Below are positions 42,486-54,263 of a stretch of 64,000 nt of DNA, piece after piece. Origin of the DNA: Symbiodinium natans (lineage: Eukaryota; Sar; Dinophyceae; Suessiales; Symbiodiniaceae); NCBI GenBank assembly GCA_905221605.1, contig CAJNDS010002412.1:286886-350885 (forward strand). Reading direction: 5' to 3'. The position numbers were made by a program, and so were the translations under genes. Numbering within the stretch: position 1 is the stretch's first letter; the number at the start of each line of letters is the position of its first letter. The notes under the pieces are model-generated. The model worked only from the letters and a program-made list of their open reading frames with translations, ran no database searches and had not been told where the DNA came from.

Positions 42486-42608
42486 TAGGGTTTAGGGTTT
42501 AGGGTTTAGGGTTTAGGGTTTAGGGTTTAGGGTTTAGGGTTTAGGGTTTATAGGGTTTATAGGGTTTATAGGGCTTATAGGGTTTATAGGGTTTATAGGG
42601 TTTGTAGA
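42486..42608 (+). repeat. TTTAGGG then TTTATAGGG array
   Basis: Heptamers switch to about six nonamers near 42547; mirror image of the unit at 4686. Confidence 0.93.
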
Positions 42609-43105
42609 AATGCTCCCGGAGTCCCACACCCATGGCAGAACGGCGAGCTGTTTCGGGTTCAGGGCTTTAGCGTGCAAGGTTTGGGGTTCAGGGCCAGTTC
42701 TTCGGCTTTAGGGTGCAGGTTTGGGCTTCATGGGTTTAGGGTTGAGAGCCAGCTGCTTCTGGTTTACAGCTTAAGGTTTAGGGCCTAGGGCCTTCACGAC
42801 CGGCCAGGGCCTTATGTCATGGCTTTTCAACGCCTCTGTCCCCATACCTACAGACCCTAAACCCTAAACCCTAAAACCCCAACCCCAAACCCCAAACCCT
42901 AAACCCCAAACCCTAAACCCCAAACCCCAAACCCTAAACCCCAAACCCCAAACCCTAAACCCTAAACCCAAAACCCCAAACCCCCAAACCCGGCCAGCTG
43001 CGTGGCAAGCGGCTCTCGGCCACGGACTCCAGAGCCAATGACAACATCGGTGCTCCGTGCTTTCCAGGGAGCTTTGGCCTCTGAGACACTTGTGCTTTTG
43101 TTTTT

Positions 43106-43225
43106 TAAGGTTTAGGGTTTAGGGTTTAGGGTTTAGGGGTTTAGGGTTTAGGGTTTAGGGTTTAGGGTTTAGGGTTTAGGGTTTAGGGTTTAGGGTTTAG
43201 GGTTTAGGGTTTAGGGCTAGGGTTT
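43106..43225 (+). repeat. TTTAGGG array
   Basis: About 16 units. Confidence 0.96.
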
Positions 43226-43744
43226 AGGGTTAGGGGAGGTATTAATCATCAAAACAGTATCTAAAGAGATAGCCCTGTCTACTTCAGGGCCACGATGGCT
43301 TGGGATCTCGGAGAAAGGTGGGTGTAGATGCACTAAAAGGTGTATAAGATGGCGCCAGGCCCCTCCGAAACGGAAAGTTAAAACTAACATCTTCCCAAGG
43401 TACCTAGCTTCAGGTTGAGGTGAAGGGTTTAGGGTTTCGGGTAGAGGGGCAGTGCCGGCACTATGTGGGATATGGGGATGCAGGATTAAGGGATTCGAGG
43501 AGCGCGATCCGTACACCTTTAGGAGAGGGTGTGAAAGGTTCGGTGCCTACGCCCCAAAAGCCCTAAACCCTAAACCCTAAACCCTAAACCCTAAACTTTA
43601 ACCCCCAAACCTCTTAAAGCCTTGCACCCTAGACGCCCTAACCCCCGTAAACCTCGAAATCCAACAGCCTCGAAGGCCCCCAGCCCTGCTTTGCCTACAG
43701 CTTTAGGGGTCATACCACCATGTGCAGCACAAAAAGTAAACAAA

Positions 43745-43812
43745 GCCCTAAACCCTCTTAACCCTCTAAACCCTCTAAGCCCTCTAAACCCTCTAAACCC
43801 TCTAAACCCTGA
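43745..43812 (-). repeat. CCCTCTAAA nonamer array
   Basis: About seven CCCTCTAAA/CCCTCTTAA units. Confidence 0.88.
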
Positions 43813-43996
43813 GGGTTGGAGGGCAAGCGGCAGCAGTGCGAAGAATTGCGTCAGCCTTGAGGCCATGGCAATCGCCTGTGGCGATTTGGGTCTTAAGACT
43901 TATGGTTTAGGGTGTAGGGTGTAGGGTTTAGGGTTAGGGTTGAGGTAGCCCCACAACCCTGACCCACGCGGATGCTTCCGTCTTCAGGTGACTCAC

Positions 43997-44391
43997 GGGT
44001 GGTGTCGGGCCTTCGCACTTTGAGGCGGAGGAGGTACGCATGTACATAAAATAAACTGTTTCATGTTTCGTGAGTGGGTAGCTTGGGCATAGCGCGCAAA
44101 AGGGCACACGTATATGCATATGCAAATTGACACATAGAACTATGTGCATACATAGACATATCAACATATTGTGCGAGCCTATATGCAGAAACGAATACCT
44201 GCATACATACATACTTGCATGCATTGTGTTGCATACATACTTGCATGCATTGTGTTGCCTTTACCCCACCTCACATGACTTCACCTTATCTTGCCTTACC
44301 GTAAGTCACAGTAAACATATGAATGCTCGCATGCTGGCATACATACATATGTTTGCACGTACGTACGTACACACACACAACAAAACATGCA

Positions 44392-44422
<31 letters not shown>

Positions 44423-45719
44423 TTCCTTCCAGGAATCACGCAAACCCTACACCCTACACCCTACACCCCAAACCCCAAACCCTAAACCCTAAAGGGGCAT
44501 AAACTTTGAACCTGAAGCCCTGCAGCCCTGAATGCTTCGACCCTACAACTCAACCCCCAATCCCGCGCAACATTTTCCCCAACCTGAAAGGTCAGACTCT
44601 ATCTACACCTTGTTCAAACCTCAAAGGCCCGCACGCACACACTCGATATAGACGCACGGCATAAACTGAATCAAGGCAAACAGAAACCCCTTGACCCTGA
44701 CACCTTGACACCCTAAATCCTGAACCCTAAGCCGCACATACCCTAAGCTCCACCTCTTCGTCATTGTGCACACTTTCCACTTCGGGCGAGGCCTGATGGA
44801 TGAAAGTAGAATGCAGGCGCAGGTGTTCAGGGCTTGGGGTTTCGCGTCTATGAGGCACATCGGCTTAGGGTTTCTCTTGCCTGTGTTTTCTGAACTCTAC
44901 AACTAAACCCCCAAACGCTAAACCCTAAACCCTAAACCCTACACCCTAAACCTTGCACCTCGAGAGGCGAACGCTCCAATGCTCTCAAGCCTAGCCCACC
45001 CTACCTGCAGGCAGCTCTGAGCAGGACATATTCTATGGGCTCCTCTGTGAGAAGTCAATCCTTAGGGTTTAGGGTTTAGGGTTTAGGATTTAGGGTTCCG
45101 GGTTAGCAAACTTAACCCATCTCAGCTCCTCCATGAACATCGACACCGAAAGCAGAGGCCTATTTGTTGAGAAGTGTTTCTGGAGCAAAAAGCCTCTTCT
45201 GCTCTGGGGCTTTGGAGACTTTAGCCACCGCAGGCTTCGTTGCTCTCAAACCCTGGCACCTACTTCCCTGAATCCTGACTATGCTAAAAGAATAGCCCCC
45301 CTAAACGCATAAACAAAAGTGCGGTTGAGGGTTTAGGGTACTGGCAATGGCCCTAAACCCTGAACCCTCAACCCTCAACCCTCAACCCTAAACCCTCTGA
45401 ACCCCTCATGCACCCTTGGGACGATGTGGCTCAGCTCTAAACTCCATGTTGTCTTACTCTCCAGCCCGGGGTGGCCTTGAGGCGCACCTGGGTCAGTTCT
45501 CTCAACAAAGGCTCTATGCAGGATACAACCCTATTCCTTAGCTCCTGAAACCCAACCCCCTAAACCCTAAACCCTAAACCCTAAACCCCAAACCCTAAAC
45601 CCTGAACCCAAAACCTCAATACCCTAAACCCTCCCACAAACCCCATTCTTAAGGCCCTATGGTGTGGCACGAGCTCGGATGCCCAATGGGCCTCGGCTGC
45701 GGCTTTTGCTTCCGCGGGC
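43997..45719 (-). CDS. Unidentified protein, six-exon internal fragment
   Basis: Exons: 45671-45719 (PAEAKAAAEAHWASEL), 45458-45487 (VRLKATPGWR, donor GTAAGA), 45117-45159 (ASAFGVDVHGGAEM), 45005-45044 (EPIEYVLLRAAC, acceptor cttctcacag, donor GTAGGG), 44742-44792 (PRPKWKVCTMTKRWSL, acceptor catccatcag, donor GTATGT), 43997-44017 (AKARHH, donor GTGAGT). Phases join throughout and all six donors are GT, unlike the sirtuin. The alternative frame of exon 44742-44792 (ASPEVESVHNDEEVELR) also looks coding, so that exon's frame is uncertain. No family recognised. Confidence 0.42.
44130..44422. repeat. CATA/TGCA and (AC)n microsatellites
   Basis: Includes a direct repeat of tacatacttgcatgcattgtgttgc (near 44205 and 44233), cgtacgtacgtac and an (AC)n run at 44393-44421. 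Confidence 0.85.
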
Positions 45720-45788
45720 CTGTTGAGTAAGCGACTTTGTGGGGGTCCCAGGATGATAACGCAACCCGGAACCCTATCCACCGGTGGA

Positions 45789-45884
45789 AGGTTTAGGGTT
45801 TAGGGTTTAGGGTTTAGGGTTTAGGGTTTAGGGTTTAGGGTTTAGGGTTTAGGGTTTAGGGTTTAGGGTTTAGGGTTTAGGGTT
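45789..45884 (+). repeat. TTTAGGG array
   Basis: About 13 perfect units. Confidence 0.96.
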
Positions 45885-46509
45885 CGTAGTTCGTAGTACG
45901 TGCAGGACATGAAAAGAGGGCAGGAAAGCAAGGACATTGTTTGGGTGGACACTGTTTCGGTGTCGACTATGAACGCTAGTACCTGAGCCCACGAGAGGTC
46001 TAGAGTTCTTTCCGGGGGTTCCGGGGCGGGGGGGGGGGGGCCCTGGAGATCAACATCTGGTCGCCGGCACGGCAAGATCTACTGAGAGCAGGTGCCACAC
46101 AGATCATCCATGCAGGAAGGAGACACACACACACAAATAAGTACCTTCATTTCTTGATGTATCTATATTTTGATTGAATGTCTTGGTTTCTCACCTACGC
46201 TAAACCAAAGTGCCTCACACCGTGTGTGGTCACCGGCACTTCATCACCGAGTTCATGGGCTGCACCAACAACGAGCCTGGCGAAAACCTCACCAACAAAG
46301 CCCCCGCTTCAATAACCCTAAACCCTATTTCCCTAAACCCTAAACCCTAAACCCTACATCCACAAAATAGCCCTCTCACGAAGACCTACTAACCACACCC
46401 CGCAACGTTCCCTCATCAAAGAAAGCTCCCAGACCGAAACCATAGTCCCAAACCCCCCCCCCCCCCCACCCACCCCTAAAACCTAAACCCAACCTAAACC
46501 CAAAACCCC

Positions 46510-46614
46510 AAGCCCCCCCTTAAACCCTAAACCCTCAACCCTAAACCCTAAACCCTAGACCCTAAACCCTAAACCCTAAACCCTAAACCCTAAACCCTAA
46601 ACCCTAAACCCATC
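46510..46614 (-). repeat. CCCTAAA array
   Basis: About 14 units. Confidence 0.95.
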
Positions 46615-46705
46615 CCTGCCCTCCCAAAATGACAAGAAACGCCTGGAAACCCAGGAGAGGCCGCGCTTTCGCGAAGCTGGTGGCTCCGGGGCCGGGCCTG
46701 GGTTT

Positions 46706-46985
46706 AGGGTGTTTAGGGTTTTTGGGGCGTTTAGGGATTTTAGGGTTTCAGAGTTTTTAGGGTTTTTAGGGCTTTTAGGGTGTTTAGGGATTTTAGGGTT
46801 TTTAGGGTTTTTTTTAAAGGGTTTTTAGCGTTTTGAGGGTTTTAGGGTTTGGGTTTTTAGGGTTTAGGGGTTTAGGGGTTTAGGGGTTTAGGGGTTTAGG
46901 GGTTTAGGGGTTTAGGGGTTTAGGGGTTTAGGGGTTTAGGGGTTTAGGGGTTTAGGGGTTTAGGGGTTTAGGGGTTTAGGGTTTC
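46706..46985 (+). repeat. TTTTAGGG then TTTAGGGG array
   Basis: Degenerate T-rich units, then about 15 perfect octamers from 46858. Confidence 0.94.
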
Positions 46986-47416
46986 GGGTTTGGGGGGGAC
47001 GTTGGGGAGTTCAGGGATTTCGGGTTTGGGGGGTTTAGTAAGGGTTCAGGACTTGGGCTTAGGTATGCGCATATCATCGCAACAAACCAGCTTAGTCGGA
47101 CAGCATGGCAGAAGTCAGGGCACAAGGGGGAAATAGGGTTTAGGGTTTGGGGTTCTGGGTTTAGTTTGCGCAAGAACGAAGATCTCTCTTTAGAAGCCCT
47201 AGCTTGGGGCTTGAGGTTTAGTAAAAATCTCGAAAAACCCCCAAACCTACAATAAGCAAACGCTAGGCCTAGCTTGGGGTCCATGAAGGTGTCTTTACGG
47301 TTCGAGGGAACTTAACCCTGAGACGCTCTCGAAGCCCTTCGGCTTAGGGCTTCGGGCTTAGGAGTTTAGGGTCTAGGCTGAGCCCTAAACCCTAAACCCT
47401 AAACCCTAAACCGAAG

Positions 47417-47518
47417 AGCATCCTCCTGAGCCACACCACACTGCGCAAATATGTAGAACAATTCCCAGAGGAACCAGGCACATTTGCTGCAAAACGAATT
47501 CTGGCGTGGGACAGTTAG
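47417..47518 (+). CDS. Plus-strand terminal coding island, unidentified
   Basis: 33 codons to TAG: SILLSHTTLRKYVEQFPEEP then GTFAAKRILAWDS. Follows CCCTAAA repeats with an AG just before. Composition reads like a globular protein C-terminus; family unknown. Confidence 0.35.
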   Translation, partial: SILLSHTTLRKYVEQFPEEPGTFAAKRILAWDS

Positions 47519-47606
47519 ACTTAGACTGTCACATTCCCCTCACACAAGAACCACCCAGAACCACCCAGAATAAGTGACCACTACGGGATGATAATATTCG
47601 GGCCAC

Positions 47607-47806
47607 TTATTCATTGTCATCTGGGTTTCTCTTTTGGGGGCTCTCCCTTGAGATTCCTTGATCGTCGGGCTCTCTCATGTCAGCCGTTGAAATCACGAAA
47701 ACCGTCAAAGACAGGAGCGACAGCAACAAAACATCAGACCCGTGCAGGCAACTTGACCGGAACAACCGGAGAGGTTCACTGCCGAAACCCCTCCAGATCG
47801 GAAGCC
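47607..47806 (-). CDS. Possible C-terminal exon with a membrane helix
   Basis: Minus strand, acceptor ggtctgcag. Contains a hydrophobic stretch DVLLLSLLSLTVFVISTA (possible single membrane span) followed by a hydrophilic tail MREPDDQGISRESPQKRNPD.. and a stop. The plus strand is open too (102 codons), so the sense is not proven. Confidence 0.35.
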
Positions 47807-48168
47807 CTGCAGACCCCAAGTCCCAGTCCCAGTGTTGAGGGCTTAGGTAGATGCGCTATCACAACCAAAGCCATCAGAAACAAATCTAAAACGTGAACCC
47901 TCAGAGCCCTAAACCCTGAACCCTAAACCCTAAACCCCAAACCTCAACCCTAAACCCTAAAGCCCTCAAGGCCGTTGGCTTGGGATCATGCTCGGTGCCG
48001 GTTTCTCTTCATGGCGGCGCCTCGCGTCGACATTTAACCGTGGCGCTGACGTCTTCCTAGAGTACTGTAGGCGATCATGGGGTTGAAGGATCAAAGGTCT
48101 GCCCGTCATGTAAACCCAAAACCCTAAACCCTAAACCCTAAACCCTAAACCCTAAACCCTAAAGCTAG

Positions 48169-48257
48169 GAAACTTCATGGGCCGCCAGGATAGGGGACTC
48201 CTCTCTGGGCGTCCCAGATCTAGATGACATATTTGCCCACCTCAAGCAGTCTGGCAG
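48169..48257 (+). CDS. Plus-strand exon-like island, unidentified
   Basis: Acceptor AG after CCCTAAAGCT, then ETSWAARIGDSSLGVPDLDD, IFAHLKQSG, GC donor (GCTTCT) in phase 2. No stop in the whole island. Confidence 0.35.
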
Positions 48258-50549
48258 GCTTCTGGCTCCAACCCTAAACCCTAAACCCTAACCCTAAACC
48301 CTACCCTAAACCCTAAACCCTAAACCCTAAACCCCACGTTCCCCAGCCAGGATGCCTGCAATACCCGATGCCTGGCATGTCAAAAGCCCTCCTCAAATCC
48401 ATCCTCGTTGCGACTTCTGGCACCCCTAAGCCCAAAGCCCTACACCCCTAAACCCTAAGCCTTTAAGCCCCAAACCCTAAACCCTGAACCCTAAACCCTG
48501 AACCCTAAACCCTAAACCCTAAACCCTAAACACTAAACCCTAAACCCTAAATCCTAAACCTTAAACCAAACCCTCACCAGCCTTGAACCCGCAACCGAAC
48601 TGAACTCCGCAGAAATGCTTTCTTCCAAGTGTTTTTGGGGTCAGGGTGTGTGCATCGAGTGCGCAGGGGCCGACAGACTAACCCTAAACCCTTAACCCTA
48701 AACCCTAAACCCTAAACCAGGCTCTGTGGTGCAACTGCAGAGTTTCTTGCTAAGCCTTGCAAACCCGATGCCCGAACCCCCTAAACCCCAACCCCTACAG
48801 CCTAACCCCTAAACCCTAAACACTAAACCGAAAAAATCCTAAAACTTCAGCTGTCCTAAACCCTAGGCCCTAAGGCCCTGAACCCCACCGATGAAGCATA
48901 CTAAACATGGTTTTGGAGGTGGAACCCAGAAGGAGACCCTCTGGGCAGCAGTCTACGCCCTAAACCCAAGACCCTGCATCTAAACCCGTAGGCGTTCCGT
49001 GGCATGATCTACGCAGAAAAAGGGGTTTAGGGTTTACGGTTTAGGGGTTTAAGAAGCTGAAGGTTAAGGCCGCGGCGGCGTGCCGAGCTCCGTGACAAAC
49101 CGTCAGGGCGCAAACCAATTGCTTAGGGTGACGTTTGTAGCTCTTAGCATCTAAGGAAGCACGACTACGACACTGTCACGAGTTAAGCAACTTCGCACGC
49201 ATGGCATGCAGAGCATTGCATAAAGAGTGCTCCACGTGGACGGACCATTAGGATGTCATGTCGCACCATGACCTCCACACCCTCATGATGACAAGCCGCG
49301 TCGCAATTGAATGATTCGTAACAACGTGGCCGAAGAGCAAGAATATTGCACAATGGAACTTGTTTACCCCTATAGACCAACTATCTGTTGGGGGGCGAGC
49401 TTGCGCCATCTGCCCTGCTGGTGTTCCGCGCGCAGGTTCAAGGTAAATGAACATGTCCAATTCCCATGTAATATGTGTGCAAGTATTGCACGTGTGTTTG
49501 TGTACTCACCAATATCGTGTTCTTACATGGCGCATATGGTACATACCACTCCACTGTACTATGCCATACCATACTATGCCAAGCTACATTGACATTGTAA
49601 TGTAATGATATACACAGGTTTACTCTAGATTGCAGATTTGTTCTCTTGGCATTATGTTATATACGACTATACATGAAGAGCCTTCTATCTAAGAGCCTGC
49701 GGACGCAGCTAATGTATTGTGTCACACATGCAATCGCATTTGAGGCATCATGGGAGCGAGGCCCGGCCCAGATTGAATCTTGGACCCTGTCGATGTGGGA
49801 TCACGCTGACGACTGCGAATCAAACCTCGTCCTGCCTAGTCTCTTCCTCACAGACAGATTGCGGCAGCACGTGAACAAGCAAGTGCATCATGAGCATTAA
49901 AACCGGGGGGGGGTTCGGGCGAGCATCATGAGCATCAGAATAGCCACAAAATCGTCCTCCTTCCGTGTGCTTAGAAACTTAGAAGGCTTCCAATTCAAAG
50001 GCTTATGGCTTCTGAGGCCTGTTTGCGCTTCCCTAAGGCACCCGCTATTGAAACCCATGTCAAAAATCCCCCCCCCAGAGCATGTCTCAGGATGTGCCAT
50101 TGAGAGCCTTAAAGAACCTAAGCATGGAACACTACTCCACATAGTATAGGGTTTAGGGTTTAGGGTTTAGGGTTTAGGGTTTAGGGTTTAGGGTTTAGGG
50201 TTTAGGGACCCTAAGATGCTTTAAGCACCTGAGCTGTTCCGCCCTACTGTCGAAAGCCCACACCCAAGAGCTCAAAGCAAGTAAACACCAAGCCAGGTGA
50301 TGCCCGCAAAACACTGTAGATGCAGTAGCTTTGAGTTTTTTGGGCTCAGGTTTAAGTTTCAAGGTTCTGGGTTTCGTGGTTTCGGGCTTGAGGTTGAGGG
50401 TATTCAGGGCTTTGAGGTTGCGGCTGGCGATTTTTCACTTCAGGTTTAGGGTTTAGGGTTTAGGGTTTAGGGTTTAGGGTTTAGGGTTTCGGGTTTCGGG
50501 TTTAGGGTTTAGAACCATTGAACATTCCTACCTCCAAAGGCTCAAGTAA

Positions 50550-50714
50550 ACCCTAAATCCTAAACCCTAAACCCTAAACCCTAAACCCTAAACCCTAAAC
50601 CCTAAACCCTAGACCTAAACCCTAAACCCTAACCCTAAACCCTAAACCCTAAACCCTAAACCCTAAACCCTAAACCCTAAACCCTAAACCCTAAACCCTA
50701 AACCCTAAACCCTT
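50550..50714 (-). repeat. CCCTAAA array
   Basis: About 23 units with two small slips. Confidence 0.96.
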
Positions 50715-50950
50715 GCCCCCTGCTGCCCTGAACATGCCAAGGCGCTGCTTGAAGGCTTCGACTAGCATCCACCCTAGGGCCCACTGAACCTGTGGGCTTC
50801 GGTGTTTCTAGGCTGTTTCTAGGGTGTTTCTGGGGTGTTTCTGGGGTGCTTTTTGTTTATGTTCAGGGTTTAGGGTTTAGGGTTTCAAGGCTTAGGGGTT
50901 AGGGTTTAGGTCAAGGTGTTTAAGTAAAGTTTAGGGTTTAGGGTTTTTAG

Positions 50951-51128
50951 CATTCCATACGGGAGCGCGCAGTATGAGCAACACTTGGATCACTTGAAAC
51001 TCCGGGGGTACTTGACGCGCTTTCAGGCACTTCAGACACTGGCGTCACTTGGGCCCGGAGGAGCTTATTTCAAAGACGACAGCCCTTCAGACCTCGGAAC
51101 TCCTATCCGCTTGGCCCAGAAACTCTAA
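50951..51128 (+). CDS. Plus-strand terminal coding island, unidentified
   Basis: 59 codons to a TAA at 51126-51128 after an AG in the telomere-like block (tttttag): PYGSAQYEQHLDHLKLRGYL.., ..SLGPGGAYFKDDSPSD.., ..RLAQKL. The opposite strand is full of stops here, so this is the likely sense. It would be one of the few plus-strand genes. Confidence 0.45.
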
Positions 51129-51349
51129 ACCCGAAATGAGCCCTGAACCCTGCTCTGGCATTCTGAAATCCTGGCTTGAAGGCACTAGTTCTTAGTCGGA
51201 AATTTGGCGTTTTAGGGTTTAGGGTTTTGGGCTTGGGGTTTACGATTGGCCTGAACTGGCGATTTGCTCGGCGGTTTTTCATCACTGTGCGTTTGGTATC
51301 ACCCAGCCCTCCCAGAATCTCTTTTCACTTGATTCCATATACATTTTTA

Positions 51350-51652
51350 TTACTTGGTTCGGCACCGTCTACAATCCACTCTTGCAGAAGCACACTCTTC
51401 CTTGGAGGCCGGCTTGCGCGGCACGCGCGCCCTGGCAAGATGCAGAGCCCCGCAAAGGTGAAGAAGGCTTCGCCAGCCGATCGTGCAGGTGCTCGGCCTC
51501 CTGCCGCACTTTCGCCTCGGTTCCTCGTCGGCCGAGCACACCGGACACGTCTGTCCAGAATGGGGATCCATAGCAAGCCCCATCGCCGCCTTCCATGGGC
51601 AGCTGCCTTGCCATCCGCTGCAAAGGACGAAGGCGCTGATGGCGTTCGACAT
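51350..51652 (-). CDS. Cys-rich 100-residue ORF, unidentified
   Basis: ATG at 51652 (MSNAISAFVLCSGWQGSCPW..), with a C-x-x-C (TCPVCSADEEPRRKCGRR) and more cysteines towards the end (RVDCRRCRTK). Its third positions are richer in G/C than the other open frames of this island, three of which exceed 100 codons. It abuts the 57-bp minisatellite at 51664. Confidence 0.4.
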   Translation of the reverse strand: MSNAISAFVLCSGWQGSCPWKAAMGLAMDPHSGQTCPVCSADEEPRRKCGRRPSTCTIGWRSLLHLCGALHLARARVPRKPASKEECASARVDCRRCRTK

Positions 51653-51663
51653 ACTTGGTTACA

Positions 51664-51858
51664 AACACACCAGCTGTTTTTGTAAAAACCGTCGTCTTTG
51701 CATACGCCAACAATGTTCGTAAACACACCAATTGCTTATAAACACCGCCCCCTGTCCTTAAACCAACAATTGTTTATAAACACACCAGTTGTCTATGAAC
51801 ACCGCCGCCTGTTCGTAAACCAACCATTGTTTACAAACACACCGGTTGTTTATAACAC
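51664..51858. repeat. 57-58 bp minisatellite, about 3.4 copies
   Basis: Unit AACACACCAGTTGTTTATAA..ACACCGCCGCCTGTTCGTAA..CCAACAATTGTT, starting at 51664, 51722, 51779 and 51836. Confidence 0.85.
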
Positions 51859-52035
51859 CGACAAAACCACCAAGCCCGAAACCCCCTAAATCCTAAACCC
51901 TAAACCCTAAACCCCAAACCATAAACCCTAAACCCCAAACCGGAGGAAACAGCAACACCTCAACCCTGAAGCCTCTAGAGCTCTGCAGCCCCGTGCCTCA
52001 AGAACCGGCTCCTTGAGATGCTCCTCCAGGAAATT

Positions 52036-52076
52036 TGGGGTTTAGGGTTTAGGGTTTAGGGTTTAGGGTTTAGGGT

Positions 52077-52122
<46 letters not shown>

Positions 52123-52130
52123 GGTTTAGG
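52036..52130 (+). repeat. TTTAGGG then GGGTTGA array
   Basis: Eight GGGTTGA units follow TTTAGGG. Confidence 0.94.
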
Positions 52131-52474
52131 ATGGATGCAGGACGGCCTCTGGGGCTTAGCGCGGTTCAGGGTTTGTCTTTTTGGGCTTAGGGATGTTGAG
52201 GGTTTGGGGATCCCCATAACCCCTTGATGCGTTGCCCATGACCTTTGAACCCTAACTAGTACCTACACCCTAAACCTTAAACCCTAAACCCCAAACCCTG
52301 AACCCAAAACCCAAATACCTAACTCCCAACCCCTACCTTGCCGGCGGCATCACCCATGCATGAGCATCCGCCGCATCGCGAAAACATGCACTTGAGAGCT
52401 ACGTGCCTAGCTCTACGACCCTGCGCCCCAGAACCTCCTTTGTTATCATACCAGCGGCTGTATCAATCTATACC

Positions 52475-52573
52475 TTGGGATGTTCGCCCTTATGCTAACA
52501 GCCCTGAGAGGATTAATGGGGGGGGGGAACTGTAATCCCTGTTAAAATGTTAGTATAAGGGAGAACATCCCAA
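52475..52573. mobile_element. Family A element with exact 8-bp duplication
   Basis: TTGGGATGTTCGCCC...GGGAGAACATCCCAA, with TCTATACC directly on both sides. The 8-bp duplication and terminal inverted repeats suggest hAT-type mobilisation (inference). Confidence 0.85.
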
Positions 52574-52904
52574 TCTATACCACTCGTGAGTGCTAAAGAT
52601 CAGAAAACATCTATCGCAACAATAAACAGAAATGTGCGAGACCATGACTAGACAATGAGGGACAGTAGCAACACTAAGCAAGCATCATAATAACACAAGG
52701 TGCATCCTGAGCATAAGGTTGTTTGTTGTCATAATAATGACAATAATAATAATAGTAATCATGGCAAATTATGCTCAATACCACAACCAATACTGTCCTT
52801 TACCAAGACAATGAAAGTACTCAATGAATGGAGCCTAATGTAGTTCATGAGGCTCCTCGAACTGTCTCATTTCCTAGCACACAGGTGCCCTAAAGCCAAA
52901 GAAG

Positions 52905-52962
52905 TACGTATACATGCATGCATGCATGCATGCATGCATGCACGCACGCACGCACGCGCCGC
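52905..52962. repeat. (TGCA)n and (CGCA)n
   Basis: tgcatgcatgcatgcatgca followed by cacgcacgcacgcacgc. Confidence 0.9.
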
Positions 52963-53104
52963 ACCCACACATACACAGACAAAACAAACAAAGAAAACGA
53001 CAGCAAGCCTCCAAAACTCTAGCCCATCAACCGAAAGGGAAACCGCTTAACTATTCACGGCCCAACACGGTCTTAGCAAACACGACCCTCAACACTTAAC
53101 CCTT

Positions 53105-53191
53105 CCCGCAACCAGCAGCCTCGAAGAAGATGTGGCCCAAGCTGAGGAGCCAGCCGCACAACGGTTCGATGACCACCTGGCAGCGGGCTGA
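53105..53191 (+). CDS. Plus-strand terminal coding island, unidentified
   Basis: 28 codons and a stop: PATSSLEEDVAQAEEPAAQR, FDDHLAAG. Acidic, probably disordered. No acceptor is convincing. Confidence 0.25.
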   Translation, partial: PATSSLEEDVAQAEEPAAQRFDDHLAAG

Positions 53192-53802
53192 TGTTGAGCA
53201 TGTACTTTGGCATGTTTTTTTCAATTGCTGGGGTTTGCAGTTTAAGGGCTATAGGATTTCGAGTTTACCCAACCCCCCCCCCCCCCCCAAAGTATGCAAA
53301 CTAAGGGTCCTTTCATGCGTTTTGGGCTATTTTGTTACATACTTTGGGGGGCCAGGTAGGATTTAGGGCTCTTATGGTTCCTAAACCCTAAACCCAAAAC
53401 CCTAAACCCTAAACCCCAAACCCTAAACCCTAGACACTAAACCCTAAACCCCAAACCCCAAACCCTAAACCGCGCGGCACTGGTGCATCGGCTCACAGGC
53501 GCATGCAACGGGAGGTAGGGCGTGTGGTCGGGTAGCTGTGTGGGTTTATAAGCACCGAAGGCCCCACACCCAAAAAAAAAAAAAACAACCCTCCAAAAGC
53601 AATCTAGCCGCCATCCCAAGATCCTACAAAACCCTTTTAGGGCTTAGGGTTTAGGGTTTGGGGTTTAGGGTTTAGGGTTTGGGGTTTAGGGCTTAGTAAT
53701 CTCTATCAGCCTGCACTCAGGGGCTTGTGCTGAGGGTAGAGTAGGGCTCAGGCTTGCCGAACGTCAAACACTGAAACCCTAACCCCCGAACCCCTAACAC
53801 TC

Positions 53803-53912
53803 CTAGACCCAGGAGTCACCTAGGAAAACAAGCATACCCTTTTGGGTTTAAAAGGGATGAGAAGGGAACCTACACCCGAAAAAAAAGGCGAACAAGGGCC
53901 TACTTTGGGTCG
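53803..53912. mobile_element. Family E element
   Basis: CTAGACCCAGGAGTCACC...GGGCCTACTTTGGGTCG. Confidence 0.58.
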
Positions 53913-54146
53913 TAGACTCTGAACCCTACAGTGAGGGTCTTGGACTAGCAGGGTTTAAGCATTAGGGTTTCAGATTCAGGAAATTTGGGGTTACCAGGCT
54001 TATGGGATGGGGGTTTCAGGGGTTTTAAGTTTAGAATTTAGGGCTTGCGTACGGGCTTAGTGCTTGAGCCTTTACATGGGGTTCCGGGGTTTAACGTAGA
54101 AGCAATCTTTTGGTGTAAAACACGGAGGGGGTGAAACAAGCCGCAC

Positions 54147-54263
54147 CCTGGGGACCAAATGAGCCGCAAAAATTGGGGTCACGTACACTACGCCACGACC
54201 ACCCGTTTTTTCGGGCATAGGGGCCATAGATTCTCTCGGAGTAGATTTATTTCGTCCCCAAGG
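54147..54263. mobile_element. Family C element, diverged
   Basis: CCTGGGGACCAAATGAGCCG...GGGGTCACGTAC...TTTATTTCGTCCCCAAGG. Confidence 0.6.

Larger units (their letters stand above)
40178..43996. other. Mostly unassigned, few perfect arrays
   Basis: 40860-41125 is a unique island open in three frames (both strands), sense unresolved. 41640-42060 is unique and AT-richer with no repeats. A plus-strand exon lies at 42385-42484. Arrays fill 42486-43225. Confidence 0.5.

Noticed and set aside
45469-45549. Plus-strand terminal exon (PGVALRRTWVSSLNKG..)
   Set aside because: The minus strand of the same island has a better exon (acceptor gacccag, donor GTAAGA) that joins its neighbours in phase.
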